From NCBI RefSeq assembly GCF_963583255.1, contig NC_084816.1, positions 21,769,344 through 21,833,343 on the forward strand: a stretch of DNA of 64,000 nucleotides. Direction: 5' to 3'. The translations under genes and the position numbers were made by a program. Below are positions 53,031 to 64,000 of this stretch, in pieces. Origin of the DNA: Pyrus communis. Its lineage: Eukaryota > Streptophyta > Magnoliopsida > Rosales > Rosaceae. Below the pieces are notes generated by a model, which ran no database searches, had not been told where the DNA came from, and saw only the letters and a list, made by a program, of their open reading frames with translations. Each line of letters starts with the position of its first letter. The first letter of the stretch is position 1.

Positions 53031-56000
53031 TCAGACATTCCCATGCCGACGGTCCTGATTCATCCGCCAACCACGGACCCCAAACTGCAACTCGGCAGCT
53101 GCAATCAAGACCTCCACAGCCTGCTGTGGAGTCAGCGGTTTCACAACTTTTCCCACCTTCCTCAGCCGCAGATCATCCGCCGTCTTCAACACACTCACCA
53201 ACGATCCCATATTCATATCCAGATTCGTGCATGCGCCTATCATCTCAAACGCCCCGGCTTGCCACTCTGATAACTGCTCCGATATCGCATTCCCCTCTTT
53301 CACCTACATCAAAATAATGAAGCAGCTAGTTACTCATTTCATTACGCATGTTGATTCCAATTTTTTCTTTATAAGAATATGTAAAGTTATTATAAAATCA
53401 CATATGTAAAGATATTACAAAATCACATTTAGAACACTAAGTGTTTGCGTTGTTCACCCCGCCAATAGCTGCTATTTAGCTGTCCAAAAATGTCATCATG
53501 CAATCTTCTGTATCGTTCTTGAGAATGAAGAGTGTAAAATAAATTATTAGTGCTGATAACAATTTCTAGTTTCCTTTGTAAATTACAAGAATTAAGTGCG
53601 AATTCCATATTTATAAATGACAAATCAATAAAATATTATTGCTATTTGCAGACATTGTAGGAGAGATTTTTCAGTGTGATCAGCACACGAGATGGTGTGA
53701 CATCCCGTTCCGAATTATTAAAACGTACGTGTGAAATGACCATTTTACCCCTAGTTCGTTTTGTTATGTTGTTTGGTTGGTTGTGTGGTGTTGGCATGTG
53801 TTGGGCCACACACACACACACACTGTCCCTATCTCTCTCCCTCTGTCTTCTCCCTGTCTCTCCCGTGTTCTCTTTCCTTTCCCTTTCCAAACACAAACGT
53901 ACGGACACACACACAACTCACTCAAATCATCACAGATCGAAGGAACCAAGACCATAGTTGAGTTAGTGAGGCTGAGAGGAGTACAACCAAACCATTTTCA
54001 GGTAAGAAAACCACCGTTTTCACGTCGATTCGAAGTGGTCCGATTTGAGTACTATTCATGCAAGTTTAACCTAGCACGTTTTTGGGATTTTGAAGCTCGT
54101 AGGTAGCTTGGTGAGGTCCCAAGGAGCCTTGGAGTGCTTCGTTGGAAGAGTTTGGACGTTGGAATCGCCTGGTTCGAAGTTGGCCGGTTTTGGAAGCTTG
54201 GTGACAGGTGAGATTCCATGATTTTTAGCCCTTGAAACTTGTATATTGTTGTTCTACTAGTCTAGGGCTTCAATTTGGTGCAAAAATCACGAAAAATGGT
54301 TGAAAAACGAGTGAGAAAACACGGTTGGAAGTTTTTCTAGTTTTCCGGCGCCAGAGCCTCGCCGGAGAAGGTGACGGAATATTCCGTCAAGTCTGACGGA
54401 ATATTCCTGACGCTGTTAACGGAATCTGTCAAAACTGACGGAATATTCCTAACGGCGTCAGTTGACGCTGTCAGCGTGCCAGGCACGTGCCTGCGCGTGG
54501 GGGCGCGTGCGGCGGTGGAAAATTTTTCTAAAAATATGGGTGTGATCCTGAGGTTGTGTAGAGCACGTTGGTATATTCAATTGTCCATTTTGAGCAATGT
54601 ATGAGAAGTTATTATGAGAAGTTGGTTATGTGCTTTAAAATTAACGTTTCTATAGTTGTTTCGCATATAGGTGATACGTATCCCGAGGACGAGCGTGGTC
54701 ACTCGAGGCAGGGGGGCTACGACCCTTCCACTTACCAGTGAGTGGGCTTTTGGTTTTCCGTATATACCTATATACTATATTTTCCCAGAAATTGAATAAA
54801 CGTTTATTAGTTTATGCCATGCATTACAATATCGTCATTCATGCATCGTTGGTTATGTTAGTAGTTGCATATATATACACATGTGCATATTGGGTGCTGT
54901 GGACGCACAGGTAAGTGCCAGGTAAGTGTTATTCATGTTTACATGCAGTAGCGATTCGAGATACTTAGAGAGCTCATAACCTGCACCCTCGGTGTTAGTG
55001 CTCCCGCCCAGAGTAGGGCACAGTCCTTCACGTGATGTTCACCTCCCGCACCACACGCTCAGCTTGGATCCAAGTTAGGTGCACAATCCTGTCGTACAGA
55101 CCACTTTAGGTGGTTTCGACTCGTAGGTGACCCGCGATTATTCGCACAGCCTTCACGTGATCGTAGCACTAGAGCGTATATATGTATTACACCCAGGCCT
55201 GTCGTACAGACCACTTTAGGTGGTTCCGACTCGTGGGCAGGTTCAGTATTTGAGTTTGAGATTTGAGCTCTACATGCAGCCGTACAGGTCACGTTAGGTG
55301 ACTCCGGCTGCCAGATTATATGTTATGGTTATGATTTATACCTGAGCACTTGCATTTCCATTATGAGATTCTGACATGGCATATTCTTGAGCATGATTAG
55401 CATACCTATACATGCGTATATATGTTTATTTTCTGGGAAGTATACAGGTTTTACGGCGAGGGGTTAGAAAGTATTTTATAAATGGTTTTCGAAAGATTTG
55501 TTTTTGCCCACTCACGCTTTTGTTTTTGCGCCCCTCCAGGTTCTAGTTGCGTAGCAGTTCCGGTGGTTTCCCAGAGGGCTTTTCCGGCATTTCTGACAGA
55601 CACCCACCATAGTAAGGTCACCTTCGGGTGTACTATTGTCGCATCTTTCTTTTGGACTGCTGTGGACTTATTGCTCTGAACTTAGAGTCTCACTTACGCT
55701 AGCACTTGTTCTTAGTACTTTGTATGCTAGTGTTTTTTAAATATTCGTACTTTTTATTATTATTTTATTAGCTTCCGCACGTGCACATGGTTACGTCACC
55801 TCCGTGTGATGGCCAGCACACCCTGATCTCGGTCGGGGTGTGTCAATGGTACACCACGTGTCACTATACAAATAGTGGGATATGTGTGTTAAAAAGTTAA
55901 TAACTTAAAAAATAACATGTACCACCCATGTTCCTGTCATACTGAAAAATTTCTTGATATTTAGAATCCTTTTTTGGTTTAACTAATTTAGAAAGTTTTA

Positions 56001-56691
56001 GTCATTGTTGCGATTTATATATATGAATACTACAAGAGAGATTATCTATAATATTTTTTAAACTATATACCGTAATTGTTGATAATTAATGTGCTTATTT
56101 TTTTATTAATTCACATGATTTACAAATTTGATCTAAAAAATTAGTCCTCAGCATTCCTCTTACATATAATTACAGTTTTATATATATAAAGTTTCGCATT
56201 GGACTTTATATACTTACAGTTTCGCATTGGAGTTCGCTGACGCGGCCGAACTAGTAGGTGGTGAGGTCCCCGAGGTCACCGGTGCTGTTGCCCTGGAGGA
56301 TGTCGAAGTTGTGAGCCTCAAAGTGGATGGAGGACTCGGAGTAGATAAGGTGGAAGGCAGTTGTGGGGCGCCAGCCGCCAATCCAGTAGAGGGAGCGCTC
56401 GAGGGTGGTGGCCGAGGGAGCAACAAAGACGAAGAGGGTGTCGCGCTCCGTGGCAAGAGACTTGACACGGTAGTACTCGGCATAGTGGGCCATGACTTTC
56501 TGGACAACGTGGAGGAGGTGGTGGTGTTGGTCGTGGTTGGTGGGAGGTATGGGACAAGTGGAGAGCTGGTAGACTAGGTGGTGGAGCTGCTCAAACCACG
56601 TCTCGTAAAAACTGGTGAAGCTGTTCACTGTGGTGGTTTTAGAATTTTTTGTCGAAGGTTGATGAAATTGGGTTTGGAGGTTTTTGGTTAT
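53031..56691 (-). pseudogene. DOG1-like protein, copy B, two exons, inactivated
   Basis: Exon 1 (about 56691-56218) covers FYETWFEQL, MAHYAEYYRVKSLATERD, ERSLYWIGGWRPTTAFHLIY and SELQCET, then a GTAAGT donor at 56217. Exon 2 (53303-53031) follows TTTGATGTAG and reads VKEGNAISEQLSEWQ, then LKTADDLRLRKVGKVVKPLTPQ and AAELQFGVRGW. This is the full DOG1 domain, about 248 residues if joined in phase 0. Lesions: the ATG used in copy A is ATA (56689-56691), the next Met is GTG, and TAG at 56251-56253 stops exon 1 eleven codons before the donor. A Copia element sits 32 bases upstream of the ATA and a 2.15-kb solo LTR lies in the intron. DOG1-like proteins act in dormancy or ABA signalling in the family; a role here is unproven. 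Confidence 0.85.
53696..55845. mobile_element. 2.15-kb solo LTR in DOG1-like intron
   Basis: Starts TGTGACATCCCGTTCC and ends GGTCGGGGTGTGTCA. ATGG lies on both sides (53692-53695, 55846-55849), or ATGGT if shifted by one. Inside: a (CA)n at 53806, TGACGGAATATTCC three times at 54372-54450, and a CCACTTTAGGTGGT hairpin motif at 55102 and 55212. Length and end sequence resemble Del/Tekay chromovirus LTRs, by inference. Confidence 0.75.
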
Positions 56692-56723
56692 TTGGTTTTG
56701 ATGCTGCTAAAATGGGTAGTCTA

Positions 56724-57087
56724 TGTTGAATTATAAGTGTTGAGCTGAAAAGTTTAGAATAAGATTACTTAAATTGGTGTATTCACTTGTGCAAAATAAT
56801 GCCAAGTGTAAAGTTCTGTTTTGTAAAAGGCCATGTGTTGGTTGATCCATGTAATTAGATAGATGAGTAACTAAGATGAAATGTAGTGTATGTGTGGTCC
56901 CAAGTTAAGGCCAACAGTTAATGTAAAAGCAGAGTTAGTGGTTTCTTTCAATATAGTGAAAATATTCCTCAGCAACTTTTTGCAAGAGAGAAGAAAAAAA
57001 AATCATTCGGTTTCAGTTTTCGTTCATCTTTGTTTTTCTGTCCAGCTCTCTCTAGATCAAAACCCATTGAATTCATTTTCACTAACA
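56724..57087 (+). repeat. 5' LTR, Copia
   Basis: 364 bp with TG...CA ends. It lacks the 9-bp GAGTGCCAT-type duplication seen in the 3' LTR near 61456. Confidence 0.95.
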
Positions 57088-57199
57088 TGGCCTCAGAGCC
57101 TGGTTGGATTTAACAATCTAGGCGTAAATCTGTGAAGTTATCGAGCTCAATCGAAGCTCTCTTGAAACTCGGTGAAGGTTGTCGATTCAGATAAAAAAC

Positions 57200-60100
57200 A
57201 TGTCTGGATCTGGAGGCTCTGAAGTGAGGACTCCAATTTTCTCTGGTGAGAACTACGAGTTCTGGAGAATTAAAATGGCAACAATATTCAAATCTCTTGG
57301 GTTATGGAATCTGGTAGAGAAGGGGATTACAACCTCCAATTCGAAGAAGAAGGAAGCTGGAGAAGCATCGGAGGATGATGAAGAAATGGTAGCTGTTTTG
57401 ATGAAAGACGCAAAGGCTTTGGGAATCATTCAAAATGCAGTCTCAGATCAAATCTTCCCTCAAATCGCCAATGCCGAGTCAGCTAAGATGGCATGGGATT
57501 TGTTGTACGGAGAATATCATGGTGGTGATCAGGTACGATCTGTGAAATTGCAGAATCTTAGAAGAGAATTTGAATATGCTAGGATGCGAGATGATGAGTC
57601 TTTATCTAGCTATCTTACACGGTTGAATGAACTAATTAATTAGATGAGAACATTTGGTGAATCTCTGTCGAATGAGAGACTTGTGCAAAAGGTTCTGATT
57701 AGTCTTAGTAAACCTTATGATTCTATCTGTTTGGTTATAGAAAATACAAAGTGTCTAGAGACTGTAGATTTGCAGGAAGTAGTTGCAATCTTAAAGAGTC
57801 AAGAACAACGGTTTGATCTACATACTGTTGATACAACTGGGAAAGCATTCTCATCTTTCTCAGTGAGTTCAAATGAGCAAAATAGGGGCGAAGGTCAATC
57901 TGGTTCATCTCAGTTCCAGAAGAATTGGAATAATAAGGGCAAGCAATGAGGTTCAAAACCCAAGTTTCAGCAGAAATTTCCTGTTAATTCTGCACATAAT
58001 GCACAGTCAATGGGTCAGATAGTTACAAAACCACAATGCAGGGTATGCTCTAAGTTTCACTTTGGAGAATGTAGGTATAAAGGGAAACCTAAATGCTATA
58101 ACTGTGAAAAGTTTGGACACAGGGCTAGAGAGTGCACAGTAGGTAAATCAGTGCAAAAGGCAAACAGTGCTAATCAAGTAGAGGTAACAGGGAACCTGTT
58201 TTATGCAAATAGCACAATCATAGAACCAAAGGTGAATGAAGAGTGGTATATAGATAGTGGTTGAAGCAATCACATGACAGGAAATGTAGATTTGCTTGTT
58301 GAGGTCAGAACAAATGTAGCTGGCAAAGTTCAAATGTCGACTGAAGATCTTGTGAATGTTGCAGGAATGGGATTCTTGGTTTTTGATACAAATAAAGGGA
58401 GAAAGTATGTTAGAGAAGTAATGTATCTTCTCGGTTTAAAGGCGAACTTACTCAGTGTTGGTCAAATGGATGAGCATGGATATTTCTTGGTGTTTGGAGG
58501 TGGAATGTGCAGTGTGTATGATGGTCGATCACTGGAATGCTTGGTTATGAGAGTGAAAAAGCAAGTGAATAGGTGTTATCCACTGACTATGTTCTCTGAG
58601 AATCAAATGGTGTTGAAAGCTAGTGTCACTCACTCTACTGAGACTTGGCACATGAGACTTGGACATTTACACTTTGGTGGTCTCAAACAATTGAGAGACA
58701 AGGAAATGGTACATGGTTTGCCACAGCTTGCAGACTACAATGGAGTCTGTGAAGGTTGCCAATTTGGTAAACAACACAGAGAAGAATTTCCAAGAAATCA
58801 AGTGTACAGAGTAACTGCTTCACTTGAACTGATTCATGTTGATTTGTGTGGACCTATGAAGACTGAGTCAATTGCTGGAAATAAATATTTCATGCTGCTG
58901 ATAGATGATTTTACCAGAATGATTTGGGTCTATTTCTTGAGATATAAGTCTGATGCATTCAACTGTTTTAAGAAATTCAAAGCTATGGCAGAATTACAAA
59001 GTGGTTTCAAGATTAAGACTCTGAGAAGTGATAGAGGAGGGGAGTTCAAGTCATTAGAATTTGATCAGTTCTGTGAAAAGGAAGGAATACAAAGACAACT
59101 TACTCTTGCATATACTCCACAACAAAATGGAGTGTGGAGAGGAAGAACAGAACCGTGATTGAAATGGCGAAATCTATGTTGCATGAGAAGAGGATGCCAT
59201 ATTTTCTATGGGCAGAAGCAGTTCATACATCTGTATATATCCTAAATCGATGTCCCACAAAGGCTTTGAACAATATCACACCTTTTGAAGCTTATTCCGA
59301 TAGAAAACCAGGAATAGCCCACCTGAAAGTATTTGGATCTCTATGTTATGTTCATGTTCCAAGTGAATAGAGACATAAACTTGAACCTAAAAGCTTCAAA
59401 GGAGTATTTGTGGGATATGCAACTTGTGAAAAGGGGTATAGGGTATTTGATCCACTATCCAAGAAGTTATTCTTGTCAAGAGACATTGTATTTAATGAAG
59501 AAGCTGCCTGGAATTGGGAAGAGAACTCAGGGTCAACATCTCTTAATACTAGAAGTTTTATTTATAGTGACATAAGTACAGAGAGCAGTGACAGAATGGT
59601 GTTGTCTCATACATCATCTATATTATCTCCATCTAGGAGAGCTCTTAATATTGAAGACTCTGAAATTCAATCCAAGTCACCTATCTTAGGTGAATCTACA
59701 AGCATATCAAACTTAAGTGAAGGACACAATCAAGCATCTAATCATACACCACTGAAGTGGAGGAATCTGAATGAAGTGTTGGCTCAATGCAATCTGTGTA
59801 TCATGGATCCAGAGAAGTATGAGGATGCCAAATAAGATGAGTCTTGGTTAAAAGCTATAGAGGATGAGCTGTTTATGATTGAAAAGAATGGCACCTGGAA
59901 GCTTGTTGACAGACCAACTGAAAAACCTGTTATAGGGGTTAAATGGGTTTACAAAACCAAGTTAAATCTTGATGGCTCAGTGTTGAAGAATAAAGCAAGG
60001 CTGGTTGCAAAAGGCTATGCACAAAAGCCTGGTTTGGACTACAATGAGACTTATGCACCGGTTGCTAGGTTGGATACCATTAGAACCTTAATAGCTTTGG

Positions 60101-61359
60101 TTGCACAAAAGAGCTGGAAACTGTATCAATTAGATGTGAAATCGGCCTTCTTGAATGAAGTTCTACAAGAAGAGGTCTATGTTGAGCAACCTGAAGGTTT
60201 TGTAGTAAAAGGCAAGGAAGAAAAGGTGTACAAACTTCATAAGGCCCTCTATGGTCTAAAACAAGCTCCGAGAGCTTGGTATGGAGAGATTGACAGCTAT
60301 TTCTCACAGTGTGGTTTCAAGAAAAGCTTGAGTGAACCAACCCTGTATATAAAAGCAAGGGGAGAAGATATCCTGATTGTCTCTATCTATGTAGATGATA
60401 TAGTCTACACTGGTAGTTGCAAACCAATGCTAGAAGAGGTCAAAGAAGATATGAAAATGAAGGATGAAATGACAGATTTAGGACTTCTTCATCACTTCCT
60501 TGGGATGGGAGTGATTCAAACAGATTCCAGTATCTTCATTAATTAGAAGAAGTATGCAAGCTCTTTACTGAGTAAATTTGGTTTAAATGAAGCAAAGACT
60601 ATCACAACTCCTCTTGTAGCTACTGAGAAGTTATCTAAAGATGATGGAAGTGGATCTGCGAGTGATGAGATGTATAGGAGCATTGTGGGAAGCCTTCTAT
60701 ATCTCACTGCTACAAGGCCGGATATAATGTATGCAGTTAGTTTATTGGCAAGATACATGCATTGTCCTACCAATAGACACTATGGAACTGCAAAAAGAGT
60801 ACTCAGATACATCAAGGGAACTCTGGATTATGGCTTGGAGTACGTGAAAGGAAGAAAAGCTTGTTTAATTAGCTTCCGTGATAGTGATTGGGGTGGTTCA
60901 TTGGAAGACAGCAAAAGCACATCAGGATATGCTTTCTCATTTGGCAGTGGTGTGTTTTCCTGGGCTTCGGTCAAGCAAAACTGTGTTGCACTCTCAACTG
61001 CAGAGGCTGAATATATAAGTGCATCAGAAGCCATAGCTCAAGCAATATGGCTGAGGTTTGTTTTGGAAGATTTTGGAGAATTACAAACTGTAGCTACTCC
61101 TCTTCACTGTGATAACACATCTACCATTGCTATCACAAAGAATTATGTGTTCCATCAAAAGACTAAGCACATTGATAGAAGGTATCACTTTATTAAGGAT
61201 GCATTGCAAGAAGGAATCATTGATTTGGTGTATTGTCCCACTGAAAAACAGTTAGCAGATATCTTCACAAAACCTTTGGCTAAGGATCGTTTCAACTATC
61301 TCAGGGATATGCTTGGTGTGAAATCAGCTCAAAACTTAAAGGGGAGTGTTGAATTATAA
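57200..61359 (+). pseudogene. Copia gag-pol polyprotein, inactivated
   Basis: In order: gag (57200-57950), CCHC knuckle CYNCEKFGHRAREC at about 58095, protease YIDSG at about 58250, integrase zinc region HMRLGH...CEGCQFGKQH at about 58650-58780, catalytic core VDLCGPM, LLIDDFTRMIWVY and LRSDRGGEF at about 58840-59045, reverse transcriptase with YVDDI at about 60390, and RNase H with VALSTAEAEY at about 60990. All domains are present. Stops lie at 57641, 57947, 58262 (just after the protease DSG), 59368, 59833 and 60544. A 1-bp deletion near 59133 shifts frame in integrase. It is non-autonomous as it stands. Confidence 0.97.
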
Positions 61360-61719
61360 GTGTTAAGCTGAAAAGTTTAGAATAAGATTACTTAAATTGG
61401 TGTATTCACTTGTGCAAAATAATGCCAGGTGTAAAGTTCTGTTTTGTAAAAGGCCATGAGTGCCATGTGTTGGTTGATCCATGTAATTAGATAGATGAGT
61501 GACTAAGATGAAATGTAGTGCATGTGTGGTCCCAAGTTAAGGCCAACAGTTAATGTAAAAGCAGAGTTAGTGCTTTCTTTCAATATAGTGAAAATATTCC
61601 TCTGCAACTTTTTGCAAGAGAGAAGAAGAAAAAACCATTCGGTTTCAGTTTTCGTTCATCTTTGTTTTTCTGTCCAGCTCTCTCTAGATCAAAACCCATT
61701 GAATTCATTTTCACTAACA
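61347..61719 (+). repeat. 3' LTR, Copia
   Basis: 373 bp; partner of 56724-57087; followed by the GTCTA duplication. Confidence 0.95.
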
Positions 61720-63050
61720 GTCTATTGGGACGTAATGGGAATGGGTAGTGGGTTTTATGCAAAAGAAGAAACGGTGTTGGAATGACAGTAGGGCACGTAC
61801 ATTGCTACGTGGAAGAAGATGGAGAGATGTTTTCAGTTTTGGTAGTAAGGTTTCTGGTAATTTTATTGCCATTTGTGGCTGCTGTGAAATCAAGTTTTTT
61901 GGTCAAATAAAAATCGAAAAAAATTGGAAAATTTGTGATTGGCGACAACTTGGTTTAGTTATCCTATGAAGAGTATGTAAGTTTCTTTTCAGTCTAGTTT
62001 GCAGCAGGTACAGTTTTAGAACGTAGACTGGAGGTTTTTCACTTCAATTGCATACCCTCACAAGGATGGCTTGCTTCTGTTTATAACAGTTTTCAGATTA
62101 CATTCAGGGCCTGTAAACCCTATTTACATGGGAAGTATGAATTTCATAATTACAGCAGAATGGAAAGTGAAGCTAACAACTATCAAACAGTATAACAACA
62201 TTTGAAAAACATCGTAGACCTAGCCAACTTCTTCTAGGATAAATCATAAAGATCAACACACACAAACTCTAGTAGTTGAGGAAACTGGTGCACCCTTTTT
62301 TTTTTCTGGAAAAAAAGGCACCTACGTTTGAGTTTGAACTCATCATCTGGTTATATACATTATATTTATGAATCTATGATCACGGCACTAAAGAGGGAAA
62401 TTAGTGTAGAAATTAGTAACTGAATGATATGTTTGAGCGAGAAGCCTTCAAGTTTTAGAGAGATTGATGTCAAGTTAGTAAGAAGTGAACTACACATTTT
62501 AGATAGAGATAATTAGAAATGAAATCGACAAGCATTACAAAAGCATATAAGATGGATATTCTTCACTAGCTGGAATGAGTCATTTACAAACTCCTCATGC
62601 ATGCCTTCATAATATGAAAGTGCTACTCACACACTCGTTTTTAGCTCTCACACATCCTTGTTAATTTTGGCTATTGATTTTCGTAAATTCATTCGATCTG
62701 ACCGGCTGAAAATTGAGAGGGATGTGTGAAGTGAAAATGGATGTGGATAGCACTACCCTTCATAATCTTGTGTAGTCCAGTTTTAGTTCCATTTGAATTT
62801 CTCACACATTTAGCCTCAATCGCTTAAGATTTGCAAAGTACTCGCCTAAGCACATAGTCGAAAAGGTACTAAATAAGCAGCCTCACTTTCAAGTACGGTT
62901 ACCTTGTTACAACTTAACTGCAATCTCCAGCCCTACTTTTGGCACCCCTTGCGGTAAATGGATCTTTATATAGTTGATCAGTAACAATTACGTAGAGTTC
63001 GCGGTTAATGGTTTTGTATTGAACGAGACTTTAATGACGTGTTTATACAC

Positions 63051-64000
63051 TGATGAGCGGATTTTATAGTATATATTTAACCCTATTCTTGGTATATTTT
63101 GGTTAATATTTTGAAAGAATTTTGATACTTTGAATTGTATTTCTAATTTAGGACTTTCGACTTTCTCTGGAGAAAAACATAATTAAATGGACGAATTTTG
63201 GAGTAATTCTAGTTGGAGGATGTTCGTGAGTCACTTGGCTTGATCGTATCAAAATATCAGAATTTTCTACCAAGCGATTATTTTCTGGCGATAAAATAAA
63301 TGAGCAATGAGCAGTGCTGGAATAGTGACGTTTTGGGCTTGAATTGTATTTTTGAAGTCCAAGATGACCTCGGATGGGTTCGTGACCTTCTGGAGATGTG
63401 TTCAGAACGTCCCGATCTTTAAAATAAGCTATTATGGTCCGGATTTGGAGGATTTCTGAGGCTAAAACGTGGCTGGACAGTTCCCTTGCAGTTTTCCTAG
63501 TTTAATTAGGATTTTATTTTCTAAGTATTTTATTTTTATTATTTACTTCCCTAGTTGGAATAAGAGACCTATGTTTTAGGGTTTGTAGGGGGCTCAGCAA
63601 TTATATTGCTTGGCCGTTCTTAAATAGGGGGGAGACAGAGTGATTGCGAGGGTTCGTGGATATTTTCTACTTTAAGGTGTTTTCATTCATTTGACTCATT
63701 TGAATGATATTTCTTTTGATTTTTATTATGAATATGCGTAACTAATTCATTTGCTAGGGTTAGGCCATGAACCGTAGCATGAATATGTAATTTTATTAAT
63801 TTGCTTATGAATGGATGCATGTTTACTTTGAATTATTAATCACCACGATTAAATCTATCTATATATTTTAATGATTGATCACCATTAGGGTATTTAGACA
63901 AGTTATTTGATGCAATTTCTGTTGGAACATCACCCTGAAATTGAGGAGGGCTTCTTGTGATTAGTAATTGTAAGTTCACTTAAGGCGAACATCACACTCT
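63051..64000 (+). mobile_element. Start of a Gypsy LTR, runs off the window
   Basis: Begins TGATGAGCGGATTTTATAG and follows the same order as the LTRs at 33343-34810 and 41990-43232 (ACCCTATTCTTGG, then CATCACCCTGAAATTGAGG near 63930). It is cut by the window edge, so whether it is a solo LTR or a whole element is unknown. Confidence 0.85.

Larger units (their letters stand above)
56724..61719 (+). mobile_element. Full-length but defective Ty1/Copia element
   Basis: LTRs 56724-57087 (364 bp) and 61347-61719 (373 bp), TGTTGAATTATAAG to TCACTAACA. The target duplication GTCTA is at 56719-56723 and 61720-61724. TGGCCTCAGAGCCTGG after the 5' LTR is the degenerate primer site, and TTAAAGGGGAG the polypurine tract. 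By eye the LTRs differ at about eight bases plus a 9-bp indel, so insertion is recent to moderate in age. It is oriented opposite to the DOG1-like gene. Confidence 0.97.
56363..63050. repeat. Segmental duplication, copy B, split by Copia
   Basis: 56363-56723 and 61725-63050 match 6487-8418. The two parts are separated by the Copia element and its GTCTA duplication. Ends at 63051, where a Gypsy LTR starts. Confidence 0.9.

Noticed and set aside
53764..53961. Several overlapping ORFs around the CA repeat
   Set aside because: Low-complexity frames across a (CA)n and CT-rich part of the solo LTR.

Overview
This window reads as a dicot plant nuclear chromosome segment. It is AT-rich and intron-bearing, and it is crowded with LTR retrotransposons, Cassandra TRIMs carrying 5S rRNA, SINEs, MITEs and a CACTA end. 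The repeat families and the receptor-like-protein family look like a woody Rosaceae genome (apple or pear type). That assignment is an inference from remembered repeat families, not something the sequence proves. No bacterial, plasmid, CRISPR or complete viral feature is present. I found no undescribed defence or metabolic system. The interest lies in gene decay, empty-site paralogs, unusual repeats and nested transposition.

Layout. 1-9.4 kb: a Cassandra LTR end with an internal duplication, a weak spliced-transcript candidate on the minus strand, a solo LTR, a CACTA terminus, and the 5' half of a DOG1-like gene (copy A) with about 1.6 kb of upstream sequence. 9.4-17.2 kb: two decayed Ty3/Gypsy elements, a plus-strand one lacking reverse transcriptase and a minus-strand one with gag and protease. 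18.2-23.5 kb: a decayed Ty1/Copia element with a GTTTT target duplication and a Cassandra solo LTR nested in its 5' LTR. 24.2-25.1 kb: a three-LTR Cassandra array. 26.4-46.8 kb: a cluster of LRR receptor-like proteins (RLP1 on minus, a broken RLP2 on plus, an intact RLP3 on plus). A gag-only Gypsy element with a CAAAC target duplication and a solo LTR lie between RLP2 and RLP3. 47-51.5 kb: mostly repeats, including a palindromic minisatellite. 51.6-52.3 kb: an ALG2 mannosyltransferase pseudogene interrupted by a TRIM. 53.0-63.05 kb: DOG1-like copy B, split by an intron that holds a 2.15-kb solo LTR, with a nearly complete but inactivated Copia element inserted just upstream of its start. From 63.05 kb: the start of another Gypsy LTR.

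Functional reading. The best-supported intact gene is RLP3 (44618-46786), a predicted plasma-membrane LRR receptor without a kinase. RLP1 is nearly intact but has lost its cytoplasmic tail through a nonsense change. Both DOG1-like copies look dead, each through independent lesions. All Copia and Gypsy polyproteins here carry stops, frameshifts or deletions. Several downstream and upstream blocks are shared among the RLP copies, which shows that the cluster grew by duplication of gene plus flanks.
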